Source: Fimbriimonadaceae bacterium
Lineage (GTDB): Bacteria; Armatimonadota; Fimbriimonadia; Fimbriimonadales; Fimbriimonadaceae
NCBI GenBank assembly: GCA_947447315.1
Contig: CANFJD010000033.1
Span: 1-15,216 of the forward strand
Length of the DNA stretch: 15,216 nt
Direction of reading: 5' to 3'
Shown here: positions 1 to 7,155 of the stretch, piece after piece
Position numbering within the stretch: the first letter of the stretch is position 1
Layout: every line of letters starts with the position of its first letter
Made by a program: the position numbers and the translations under genes
Notes under the pieces: generated by a model
What the model was told of the DNA's origin: nothing
The model's database searches: none
The model's input: the letters and a program-made list of their open reading frames with translations, nothing else

Positions 1-161
1 AAAAAATCACGATTGTCCGAGACAATCCCACGAAGCCGGTAGGACCGAGCCCCGATGATGGTGGCTTTCCCGACTCGGTACCTCCCATCACGTCCGGAAC
101 TTCAACCGGGACGACTGGCGGAAATCCGCCTCCCGCCCCCCGAACCACCGGCACGCGATAG
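1..161 (+). CDS. C-terminal tail of an upstream protein (partial)
   Basis: A frame open from the left edge (codons start at base 3) runs 52 residues to TAG at 159-161. It begins with a short beta-like segment (KITIVRDNP) and continues as a low-complexity tail rich in Pro, Gly, Thr and Ser. Such tails are common at the C-termini of exported or cell-wall proteins, including class A penicillin-binding proteins, but nothing here identifies the family. The stop lies 23 bases before purH on the same strand, so the two may be co-transcribed. The frame is supported by being open while the other two forward frames close early, and by its position immediately before purH. The product is not recognised. 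Confidence 0.5.
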   Translation, partial: KITIVRDNPTKPVGPSPDDGGFPDSVPPITSGTSTGTTGGNPPPAPRTTGTR

Positions 162-184
162 TTTCAACCAGTAGAAAAACCATC

Positions 185-1714
185 ATGCGCGCGCTCCTTT
201 CTGTCACCGATAAAACCGGCATTCTAGATTTCGCCTCCCAGTTAGCCTCCCTCGGTTATTGCCTCATTAGCACCGGGGGAACCGCGAAGGCACTTCGCGA
301 AGGCAGCCTTTCGGTGCTTGATGTGAGCCAAGTCACGGACTTTCCCGAAATGATGGACGGTCGACTGAAGACCCTGCATCCTAAGGTTCACGGGGGCTTG
401 CTCGGAGACGTGCGGCGTCCGGAGCACCGGGCGGCGATGGATGCGGCGGGGATCGCGCCGATCGAAATTCTCGTGGTAAATCTCTACGCCTTCGAAGAAA
501 CTGTGACCGGTGAGCACAAGTTTTCGGAAGCGATTGAGTCGATTGACATTGGCGGCCCGGCGATGATTCGGGCAGCGGCAAAAAATCATCCCAACGTCTA
601 CGTCGTGACCGATCCAGGCGACTATGATCGCGTGTTGGAGGCGCTCCGTCAGGGGGGAAGTGATACTCTCAAGGTTCAACTAGCGGCAAAGGCGTACCGG
701 CACACGGCCTTTTACGACAGCATGATCGCGCGCTACCTGACTGATGTGGCGGGCGAGGAAATGTATACCGACACGCTTACGCTCGGCTACCGACGAGTTC
801 AGCCGTTCCGGCGCGGTGAAAATCCGCATCAGACGGGGGCACTCTATCTCGATCCTCTCGGGCAACCTGGTTTGCTCCGCGCGGATCAAGTGTGGGGAAT
901 TCCGCTGGGATACAACAACTGGAATGATGCCGACGGAGCCTGGGAGCTAGTCAACGACCTTCCGGACGTGGCTTGCGCGATCACCAAGCACGGTAACCCA
1001 TGCGGTGCGGCTATCGCTGCCACTTTTGCCGAAGCTTTCCGTCTCGCCCGCGATGCGGATCCGATCTCTGCTTTCGGTGGCGTCGTTGCCTTCAACGGCA
1101 CGCTTGATCTTGAAACCGCGCAGGTTCTCACGGAGAAGGGTAACAAACTCGACGTCATCATCGCGAAAGCAGTCACGACCGACGCTCTCGATCTGTTCCG
1201 CACCGGGAAGGGCTGGCGACAGGAAGTTCGGATTCTGACTGCTCCCACCTTGTCCAGCGAAAAGACATTTATGGTGAAAGGACTGCGCGGTGGGGCGCTC
1301 ATTCAGGATATCGATGAAGATCCCGGCGATGAATGGCAAACAGTTACCACCTTGGCTCCGACGCCAGAACAAATGGCGGCCATGCGCTTGATGTGGAAGG
1401 TGATCCCCCACGTGAAATCTAACGCGATTGTGGTGGGAACCGATTCTCGGCTTCTGGGTGTTGGCGCCGGTCAAATGAACCGCGTGCAGAGCGTGCGTTT
1501 AGCCCTCGACCAGGCCGGTGATTTGGCCAGTCAATGCGCCCTCGCCAGCGATGCTTTTTTCCCATTCCCCGACTCGGTGGAAGCCGCTGCCGCGGCTGGC
1601 ATCCGCGCCATTGTCCAGCCCGGTGGGTCGGTCAAGGATGCCGATGTCATCGCTCGGGCCAACGAGCTCGGCATCGCGATGTGCTTCACCGGCGTCCGTC
1701 ATTTCCGCCACTGA
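185..1714 (+). CDS. purH: Bifunctional AICAR formyltransferase / IMP cyclohydrolase
   Basis: This 509-residue protein catalyses the last two steps of de novo purine synthesis in the cytosol: formyl transfer from 10-formyl-THF to AICAR, then ring closure to IMP. Residues 1-140 form the MGS-like cyclohydrolase domain, with STGGTAKAL (29-37) and the nearly invariant DGRLKTLHPKVHGGLL (58-73). The transformylase domain follows, with RRGENPHQ (209-216), the catalytic Lys-His pair K268-H269 in TKHGNPCG, DPISAFGG (292-299), KSNAIV (411-416), and the C-terminal signature QPGGSVKDADVI and FTGVRHFRH. Length and domain order are normal for the family. There is no convincing Shine-Dalgarno before the ATG. 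The stop overlaps the start of the next gene (TGATG), suggesting translational coupling. Identification is secure. Confidence 0.98.
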   Translation: MRALLSVTDKTGILDFASQLASLGYCLISTGGTAKALREGSLSVLDVSQVTDFPEMMDGRLKTLHPKVHGGLLGDVRRPEHRAAMDAAGIAPIEILVVNLYAFEETVTGEHKFSEAIESIDIGGPAMIRAAAKNHPNVYVVTDPGDYDRVLEALRQGGSDTLKVQLAAKAYRHTAFYDSMIARYLTDVAGEEMYTDTLTLGYRRVQPFRRGENPHQTGALYLDPLGQPGLLRADQVWGIPLGYNNWNDADGAWELVNDLPDVACAITKHGNPCGAAIAATFAEAFRLARDADPISAFGGVVAFNGTLDLETAQVLTEKGNKLDVIIAKAVTTDALDLFRTGKGWRQEVRILTAPTLSSEKTFMVKGLRGGALIQDIDEDPGDEWQTVTTLAPTPEQMAAMRLMWKVIPHVKSNAIVVGTDSRLLGVGAGQMNRVQSVRLALDQAGDLASQCALASDAFFPFPDSVEAAAAAGIRAIVQPGGSVKDADVIARANELGIAMCFTGVRHFRH

Positions 1715-2139
1715 TGCCAGATTTCACTGTCAGCACCCGATTGGCGGATGTCGATCGGGAGCGCCTTCACCAATTTCTAGACCAAGAAAGCGGGTGGGCG
1801 AGGGGTATTTCGCGTGAAATTGTGGAGCGGTCGGTGGAAAATTCACTGAACTTCACGCTCTTAGATACCGATGGCAAGCAACGGGGCTATGCTCGGGTGG
1901 TTTCCGATCGCGCTACCTTCGCTTGGCTCTGCGATGTCTACGTGGATGCGGAGCTACGGGGCCAAGGACTCGCCCACCGACTTCTAGAATCGGTCGACCA
2001 GCATCCAGACCTGCAAGGACTCCGCCGCTGGATGCTCGCCACCAGCACCGCGCCGTGGCTATACGAAAAGTACGGCTGGAAGCCGGTCGCCCGTCCCGAG
2101 GTTTGGATGGAACGTCATACGCCTTACCGCGCATCTTAG
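1714..2139 (+). CDS. GNAT family N-acetyltransferase
   Basis: A 141-residue protein of the GCN5-related acetyltransferase fold, which moves an acetyl group from acetyl-CoA to an amine; the substrate cannot be told. The acetyl-CoA pyrophosphate-binding motif A is visible as VYVDAELRGQGLAHRLL (75-91; R82-G83-Q84-G85-L86-A87). The closing beta-bulge LYEKYGWKP is at 117-125. The start was placed at the ATG overlapping the purH stop: the frame stays open further upstream, but that stretch lies inside purH and gives no family-like sequence. The overlap implies translation by re-initiation after PurH. The last codon also overlaps the stop of the opposing Rieske gene. Function beyond the family is unknown, and a link to purine synthesis is only positional. 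Confidence 0.85.
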   Translation: MPDFTVSTRLADVDRERLHQFLDQESGWARGISREIVERSVENSLNFTLLDTDGKQRGYARVVSDRATFAWLCDVYVDAELRGQGLAHRLLESVDQHPDLQGLRRWMLATSTAPWLYEKYGWKPVARPEVWMERHTPYRAS

Positions 2140-3218
2140 TCCGCCAAAAATTCCGCCAGCAGCCGGTGGAATTGGTGCGTTCCCAATTCGCGGATCGGGG
2201 CATATCGACCCCGATTGTAAAACCGGGACTGGATTCCCCTCTGGACCAACTCAATGACGGCTTCGTCCTCTCGTTCCACCCGGTCCAAGTCTCCCCCGGC
2301 TCCGATGTCCCGCAACTCAGGTCGCCACACGTAAGGAATGAACTTCACCTTGGTGACATCCGGCGAAATGGGACGCACCACGTTGATGCTGAGTCCCCAC
2401 GGATAAAAGTTGAACATCAAATTCGGGAAAATCCAAAAGTAGTAGGCGCTCACATTCTTTCCGAAATCCTGGTGATTGGTCGGGAGATTAAAGCAAGATT
2501 CACCCTCTTTTCCTATCCCTAACTGAAGATTTCCGTAACGGAAAAGCTCGGTGGAATAGTCTCCGTAATTCAGCGTATCGTTGAGCGCCGCATGAATGTA
2601 CGGAATATGGAATCCCTCCAAGTAGTTATCGACGTAAAGCGCCCAGTGACCTCTGACTAGATACTCGCGGCCAAATTCAGGTGCGTGCCGAAAGTCCGCG
2701 AGCGGTAAAAAGCCAACCCGATCCGTCATTGGGCGAATCCAATCAGCTAGTGGCAGGGGTGGCGCGACCCCCACAAACAGGTGGTTAGCCCATTGTCCCC
2801 ACGGTGCCCCGGGCAAATGATCGGTCACGCCTGGAAACCCGCAGACGCCTTCAAACTCTGGCATGTACTGAAATGATCCGTCCAGCCCAAACCGTCGGCC
2901 GTGGTATCGACAGCGTAAAGAGTTCGCCACCGTCGCCCCCTCGCAGACCAGATTTCCTCGGTGGGTGCACACATTGCTCAGGCAGTGCAACGTATCGTCG
3001 CGGTCGCGGGTGAAGAGCAGTGGTTCGTTGAGCAGTCCGTTGAGCAAGGTGAACGGCATCACCGATCCAGGCGCCTTCAGCGGTTCGTCATCAGTGATCC
3101 ACTGCCAACTCCGGGCAAACACCCGCTCTTTCGTGGCCCGAAAGCTATCTTCCGACCGGTACCACTCACTCGGCGGCGTCCAAGCCTGCCGAATGTCCTC
3201 GTGAATTTCAAACTGCAC
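2136..3218 (-). CDS. Rieske [2Fe-2S] non-heme iron oxygenase, alpha subunit
   Basis: A 360-residue aromatic-ring-hydroxylating-type oxygenase alpha subunit. The Rieske cluster ligands are C84-x-H86 and C103-x2-H106 (CTHRGN and CRYHGRRF). The mononuclear iron site is visible at E201-x2-H204-x4-H209 within NYLEGFHIPYIHAAL, with the third acidic ligand probably in the EREDEA segment (316-320). The C-terminal block QRGIQSRFYNRGRYAPIRE resembles the choline/carnitine-monooxygenase-like branch, so an O2-dependent oxidation or demethylation of a small substrate is plausible; the substrate is not determinable. The start is GTG: an in-frame TAA four codons upstream (the stop of the preceding gene) leaves little choice. 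It lies 9 bases after the 135-residue gene, in an apparent operon led by der. No reductase or ferredoxin partner is present in the window. Confidence 0.9.
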   Translation of the reverse strand: MQFEIHEDIRQAWTPPSEWYRSEDSFRATKERVFARSWQWITDDEPLKAPGSVMPFTLLNGLLNEPLLFTRDRDDTLHCLSNVCTHRGNLVCEGATVANSLRCRYHGRRFGLDGSFQYMPEFEGVCGFPGVTDHLPGAPWGQWANHLFVGVAPPLPLADWIRPMTDRVGFLPLADFRHAPEFGREYLVRGHWALYVDNYLEGFHIPYIHAALNDTLNYGDYSTELFRYGNLQLGIGKEGESCFNLPTNHQDFGKNVSAYYFWIFPNLMFNFYPWGLSINVVRPISPDVTKVKFIPYVWRPELRDIGAGGDLDRVEREDEAVIELVQRGIQSRFYNRGRYAPIRELGTHQFHRLLAEFLAD

Positions 3219-3227
3219 CGCGCCAGT

Positions 3228-3635
3228 TTATTCACATTCAGGCGATCCGGAGTTCGTAACACGATCGTCTCGCTTCCGCGTATCCGCCACCGTCTCGGTC
3301 GCGATTCGCGACATCTTTAGATTGGCAAATAGCTCGGCAAGCAACGACTGCGGTCGATTGAAAAATAACCTCACCTCGTTTAGTAAATCGGGTGGCTGCT
3401 GAAGGCGGATGGATACGTGCAGTTCCCCCTTTTTCGCCATCACGAGAGTTACCGTCACCGTGCCGTTCTCAGTCTGTAGAGTGCGAGAACCGTGTCCATC
3501 TGCCGCCAGCGAAAGACATTCCTGGTGATAGTGATCCGGCAACGGCTCTGAAAATCGAACGTCTAGCCAGGCCGAGCTAACCGATATAAGCCCGTTTTCC
3601 CAGCTAAACGTCACGTGATCGTCGCTGAGCCGCAA
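3228..3635 (-). CDS. Hypothetical protein between der and the Rieske oxygenase gene
   Basis: A 135-residue protein I do not recognise. It has no signal peptide or membrane segment. The first 80 residues alternate hydrophobic and polar positions and look beta-rich (HVTFSWENGLISVSSAWLDV, then GTVTVTLVMAKKGELHVSIRL). Next come a probable helix (SLLAELFANLKMSR) and a charged tail ending in ECE. The assigned start is TTG, only 2 bases after the der stop; the purine-rich AGAAGAAG at the end of der could serve as its ribosome-binding site. The stop is 9 bases before the Rieske gene, in the same frame. Tight spacing on both sides supports a real gene translated from the der transcript. The function is unknown, and the rare start codon makes the exact N-terminus uncertain. 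Confidence 0.65.
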   Translation of the reverse strand: MRLSDDHVTFSWENGLISVSSAWLDVRFSEPLPDHYHQECLSLAADGHGSRTLQTENGTVTVTLVMAKKGELHVSIRLQQPPDLLNEVRLFFNRPQSLLAELFANLKMSRIATETVADTRKRDDRVTNSGSPECE

Positions 3636-3637
3636 CG

Positions 3638-4996
3638 CTACTTCTTCTCGCGATCTTTGTGCGATGCCTTGGCGATCATCCGAATCGGGGCGCCTGCCAT
3701 TGGGAACGCCTCGCGCAGCTTGTTCATCAGGTACCGCTGGTAGCTAAAGTGCAACAGCTCCGGCTCGTTCACAAACAGCGCAAACGTCGGCGGACACGTC
3801 GCCACCTGGGTGCAGTAATACACCTTCAGGCGCTTGCCCTTGCTGCTGTAAGGACGAGCGAACGTCGCATCCTGAATAATCCGGTTGAGCTGACCCGTGG
3901 AAATCCGGAAGTTGTAGCTCTCCACGGCTTTGGTGATCTCTTCCAGAACAGGCTCCAATCCCGCCGATTCCTTCGCGCTGGTAAACGCGGCCGTCGCGTA
4001 AGCCAACTCGGGGATCTCGTTCTTGATCACCTTGATGAAGTCTTTCTTGATCAGGGTTTGCTTGCGCGGCATGCCGTCGGGTGGCTCTACCAAATCCCAC
4101 TTATTGATGGCGAATACGCAGGCCTTTCCGCAGTCGTGTGCCATCTTCATGGCCCGCTTGTCACCGTCGGTCAAGCCTTCTTTCCCGTCCACGATGACCA
4201 GCACGCAATCGCACTTTTCGACGGCTCGGACGGCTCGGTCCACCATGTAGTACTCCACGGTTCCTTGGATCTTGCCGCGACGACGGATACCCGCCGTATC
4301 GATCAGTCGGAAGGATTCGCCCTGATACTCCAGCAAAGTGTCCACCGCATCACGAGTCGTACCCGCAATATCCGAAACGATCATCCGGGTCTCGCCCGTG
4401 AATGCGTTGATCATGCTGGACTTGCCCACGTTGGGCCGCCCCACAATCGCCACCTTAATCTCTTCGTTCGCTTCAATCGGTTCTTCGGACTCGGGAGGAA
4501 GTACCTTGACAATTTCGTCTAAAACGTCGGCGACTCCGCGACCGTGCAGTCCCGAAACCGGATACACCTCACCGAGGCCCAGCGCATAGAATTCGTTCGC
4601 GTTGGCATCCCGGTTCGGGTGGTCGCTCTTGGTGACGGTTACGAAGATTGGCTTCTTAACCCCACGCAATTGGTTCGCGAGATCAATGTCGTCGGCAGTA
4701 ACTCCCGCCATGGCGTCCGTGAGAAATAGCACGACGTCTGCCTCTTCGAGGGCCACGTTTGCCTGGACCCGGATCTGTTCGGTGAGCGGATCCTCTTCCT
4801 CAAACACGATTCCGCCGGTGTCGACGAGTTGGAACGTTCGCTTGTTCCAGCTCACTTCGGTGTAAAGGCGGTCCCGAGTGATGCCCGGTGTGTCTTCAAC
4901 AACGGCCATTCGCTTACCCACCACTCGGTTAAAAAGGGTGCTCTTACCGACATTCGGACGGCCAACGATGACGACAACGGGGAGTTTATTGGCCAT
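3638..4996 (-). CDS. der: Ribosome biogenesis GTPase Der (EngA)
   Basis: A 452-residue tandem-GTPase protein that assists assembly of the large ribosomal subunit. GTPase domain 1 has GRPNVGKST (12-20) and DTGG (59-62). Domain 2 has GRPNVGKSS (186-194), DTAG (233-236) and NKWD (298-301). A KH-like C-terminal domain (about 355-440) ends in a Lys-rich tail. Length and order are normal. The G4 box of domain 1 reads TKSD (122-125) instead of NKxD, and G5 reads SGL (148-150) instead of the usual SA; domain 2 keeps canonical boxes. The ATG has a good Shine-Dalgarno (AGAGGT) 6 bases upstream. The gene heads a minus-strand run with the 135-residue protein and the Rieske oxygenase. Identification is secure. 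Confidence 0.99.
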   Translation of the reverse strand: MANKLPVVVIVGRPNVGKSTLFNRVVGKRMAVVEDTPGITRDRLYTEVSWNKRTFQLVDTGGIVFEEEDPLTEQIRVQANVALEEADVVLFLTDAMAGVTADDIDLANQLRGVKKPIFVTVTKSDHPNRDANANEFYALGLGEVYPVSGLHGRGVADVLDEIVKVLPPESEEPIEANEEIKVAIVGRPNVGKSSMINAFTGETRMIVSDIAGTTRDAVDTLLEYQGESFRLIDTAGIRRRGKIQGTVEYYMVDRAVRAVEKCDCVLVIVDGKEGLTDGDKRAMKMAHDCGKACVFAINKWDLVEPPDGMPRKQTLIKKDFIKVIKNEIPELAYATAAFTSAKESAGLEPVLEEITKAVESYNFRISTGQLNRIIQDATFARPYSSKGKRLKVYYCTQVATCPPTFALFVNEPELLHFSYQRYLMNKLREAFPMAGAPIRMIAKASHKDREKK

Positions 4997-5002
4997 GGGG
5001 AT

Positions 5003-5008
5003 ACCTCT
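5003..5008 (-). promoter_or_regulatory. Shine-Dalgarno of der
   Basis: AGAGGT on the minus strand ends 6 bases before the der ATG. It is one of the few strong ribosome-binding sites in this window and fixes the der start at 4996. Confidence 0.7.
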
Positions 5009-5179
5009 AGGGTACCAGTTTGATGCTTTTCGACCAAAATTTGAGGGGTATGGTCGAGTGGAATGAGCCAGACCTGCAGGTTTAGATCGTTAAAAGTGAT
5101 GTCATTCGCTCAATCATTTACCTAGTTTGAACAATTCCCAAGACTAGACGTTTTCGCCATCTGAGGTTCTGAAGAAGCC

Positions 5180-5704
5180 ATGAAAACCAAATACGTTGCG
5201 TCTAGTTTCGTCGCCGCTATCCTGTTTGCCGCTGCTGTTACGTTAGCCCAATCCTCGCCCGCTCGGGACAGTGTGGTGGGTGGCGCAAAGCTGAGCACCG
5301 TTGCCGGTCAGACGGCCACGACTGAGCTAAAATTCGAAAATATCGTTAAGGACAAAAAGGTCGCTCTGGTGGGAGAGCTAAAGTTTGAGTGGGCGAAGAA
5401 AGCCGAAAAGCTGGGAGTGGCTATCCTCGTATCACCCGCAAACCAAAACTTGGTCGCCGGTAAATTGACCGTCACCGACAACATTGCCAATCTGGAAGCT
5501 CGCGGTCGAATGCGGGTGATCCGAAAGGGCGTCACCACCGTCTACGAGGGCAAGGTAGAGGCCTTGATCACGGATATGGGCAAGGCCACTCCCGACGGAT
5601 TCGCGCTGCAATTCACTCCGAAAGATGGGAGCGAGGTTTTCCGATTTGAGGCGAAAACCGCAAAGGGCAACTTGACTGTTAAGAAGGCCGGAAACGCGCC
5701 GTAA
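5180..5704 (+). CDS. Secreted protein of unknown function
   Basis: A 174-residue protein with a clear Sec signal peptide: basic start MKTKY, hydrophobic core to about residue 22 (FVAAILFAAAVTLA), and probable cleavage near residues 23-24. The mature part, about 150 residues, is rich in Lys, Thr and Val. It has repeated beta-strand-like segments (ATTELKFENIV, VALVGELKFEW, GKLTVTDNIANLEARGRMRVI, FALQFTPKDG, GNLTVKK), suggesting a small all-beta domain. It has no cysteine and no recognisable catalytic motif. The purine-rich GAAGAAG just before the ATG can serve as a ribosome-binding site. It lies 183 bases from the divergent der and 41 bases before the photolyase gene on the same strand. The function is not known. 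Confidence 0.8.
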   Translation: MKTKYVASSFVAAILFAAAVTLAQSSPARDSVVGGAKLSTVAGQTATTELKFENIVKDKKVALVGELKFEWAKKAEKLGVAILVSPANQNLVAGKLTVTDNIANLEARGRMRVIRKGVTTVYEGKVEALITDMGKATPDGFALQFTPKDGSEVFRFEAKTAKGNLTVKKAGNAP

Positions 5705-5736
5705 TCCATTCCTAAAACGTTAAGCACTGCGCGTCG

Positions 5737-5742
5737 TAGAAT
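5737..5742 (+). promoter_or_regulatory. Putative -10 box for photolyase (leaderless-type)
   Basis: TAGAAT matches the TATAAT consensus at five of six positions. It lies exactly 6 bases before the second of two adjacent ATGs (5749), so transcription would be expected to start at or next to that ATG. No good -35 is visible at normal spacing. The same bases give an in-frame TAG that rules out a photolyase start further upstream. Confidence 0.4.
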
Positions 5743-5745
5743 CTC

Positions 5746-7155
5746 ATGATGGCGAGTTCTCGGCGCGCGGTGGTCTGGTTACGGCGCGACTTGCGCACGA
5801 GCGACCACGCCGCCCTCGCGGCCGCGACGCATGCTTTCGACCAAGTTAGTGTCGCGTTCGTCTTTGATCGCTACATTCTGGATGCGCTGCCCGATCGTTG
5901 TGATCATCGGGTTTGTTTCATCCATCGCTCGCTCGCGGAGATTGATAAGTTTCTGCGCCAGCATGGATCGCGTCTCGTCGTTCTCTTTGGCGACCCAACC
6001 GAGGAAATTCCTCGAATTGCTCGTCAGTTGGACGTGGATGCGGTCTTCGTCGGTCGCGATTACGACCCCTATGCCACAACTCGAGATCGTGAGGTTGGAG
6101 AACGGCTGAAGGGTCAGCGGCAGCGGCTTGAGCTAGTCAAGGATATCGTTATTCGTGAACCGGGTGAATTGCATACACAATCCGGGGGTGATTTTAGGGT
6201 CTTTACGCCATATTCAAGGGCTTGGCGTAAACAACTTGCTCCCGAGGTTGACCTCGCGGAGATGCCTATCGCTTATGCCAAATTAGCCCCCGTTGAAGAT
6301 GCATTGCCGTCACTTGAGCCGATTGAAACCTACGGATTCGAGCCGACCGATCTTTGGCTGGAGCCCGGCGAGGCGGCGGCGCGGAAACGGCTGGCATTCT
6401 TTGAACCAAAGATGTCGCGATACGAATCGGACCGAAACTTCCCGGCCACCGACGGTACAAGCGGCCTAAGTGTGGACCTGAGATTTGGAACCATCTCTGT
6501 ACGGGAATGCGTGCGGCGGGCCCAAGCCCACGGAGTGGCGGGAGAGAAATGGCTGACCGAAATTATTTGGCGGGAATTCTATCAGGACATTCTATTCAAC
6601 CATCCGACGGTGGTGAATCACGCCTTCAAGTCAGAGTACGACGGCCTCGAGTGGCCCGGTGAGGAATCCCATTTCCAGGCGTGGTGCATCGGGCAGACTG
6701 GCTACCCGATTGTTGATGCCGCGATGCGCTGCCTCAATGCAACCGGCTGGATGCACAACCGGCTCCGCATGATCGTAGCGTCATTTCTCACCAAAGATCT
6801 GCTTGTAGATTGGCGGAAAGGAGAACATTACTTTGCGGTGAAGCTCCTGGACTTTGAACTTGCGAGTAACAACGGCGGTTGGCAGTGGGCCGCCAGCACC
6901 GGCGCCGACTCTCAGCCGTATTTTAGAATCTTCAATCCGCTCCTCCAGAGCGAGAAATTCGATGAGAAGGGCGAATTTATTCGTCAATGGATTCCCGAAT
7001 TGGCAGGATTTGACGCGCGGACAATTCACGATCCGTGGGCTCGGAATCCTCTGGAAGCGATGGGGTCGGGATATCCCCGACCGATCGTTGATCACGCTAC
7101 CCAGAAGGCGCGGGCACTCAAGCTGCTAAGCTCGGTGCGGGAGACGCCCGCCTAA
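5746..7155 (+). CDS. phrB: Deoxyribodipyrimidine (CPD class I) photolyase
   Basis: A 469-residue light-driven DNA repair flavoprotein that splits cyclobutane pyrimidine dimers. The N-terminal Rossmann-like antenna domain begins VVWLRRDLRTSDHAAL (9-24). The FAD domain has WREFYQDILF (275-284), TGYPIVDAAMR (318-328), GWMHNRLRM (334-342), DWRKGEHYF (355-363) and NNGGWQWAASTGAD (375-388). The electron-transfer tryptophans align with the E. coli triad as W303, W356 and W379. N375, the equivalent of E. coli N378 next to the flavin, is kept, which favours photolyase over cryptochrome. Two ATGs are possible (5746 and 5749); promoter spacing favours the second, and an in-frame TAG blocks longer versions. 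The 3' end overlaps the opposing nhaA by 38 bases. Identification is secure. Confidence 0.96.
   Translation: MMASSRRAVVWLRRDLRTSDHAALAAATHAFDQVSVAFVFDRYILDALPDRCDHRVCFIHRSLAEIDKFLRQHGSRLVVLFGDPTEEIPRIARQLDVDAVFVGRDYDPYATTRDREVGERLKGQRQRLELVKDIVIREPGELHTQSGGDFRVFTPYSRAWRKQLAPEVDLAEMPIAYAKLAPVEDALPSLEPIETYGFEPTDLWLEPGEAAARKRLAFFEPKMSRYESDRNFPATDGTSGLSVDLRFGTISVRECVRRAQAHGVAGEKWLTEIIWREFYQDILFNHPTVVNHAFKSEYDGLEWPGEESHFQAWCIGQTGYPIVDAAMRCLNATGWMHNRLRMIVASFLTKDLLVDWRKGEHYFAVKLLDFELASNNGGWQWAASTGADSQPYFRIFNPLLQSEKFDEKGEFIRQWIPELAGFDARTIHDPWARNPLEAMGSGYPRPIVDHATQKARALKLLSSVRETPA

Noticed and set aside
947..1474. A 175-codon frame antisense to purH
   Set aside because: It lies fully within the certain purH gene, and nothing in its translation resembles a protein family.
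1534..1713. A longer N-terminus for the GNAT protein (201 residues)
   Set aside because: The extra 60 residues are Arg/Pro-rich out-of-frame purH sequence. The ATG overlapping the purH stop gives a normal GNAT length.
1923..2522. A 199-codon plus-strand frame across the GNAT/Rieske junction
   Set aside because: It overlaps two well-supported genes and its translation is low-complexity Pro/Arg-rich without family features.
3216..3230. Possible readthrough fusion of the 135-residue protein and the Rieske oxygenase (same frame, four codons apart)
   Set aside because: The stop is a plain TAA, no recoding signal is visible, and the Rieske N-terminus looks complete from its GTG.
3659..4522. A 287-codon open frame antisense to der
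   Set aside because: It mirrors the codon pattern of der, is rich in His, Arg and Leu with no domain logic, and der itself is certain. It is an antisense shadow.
5011..5040. Possible der promoter TTGGTC-17-TACCCT on the minus strand
   Set aside because: Only three of six bases match in each box, and the transcription start would fall within or after the good Shine-Dalgarno, so it is unconvincing.
5072..5081. Ten-base palindrome ACCTGCAGGT between der and the secreted-protein gene
   Set aside because: It is short, single-copy in the spacer, not placed over a recognisable promoter and not like a known operator, so chance is a sufficient explanation.
4997..5179. Small gene or ncRNA in the longest intergenic gap
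   Set aside because: No open frame with a start and ribosome-binding site and no strong hairpin were seen. It most likely just holds the divergent promoters.
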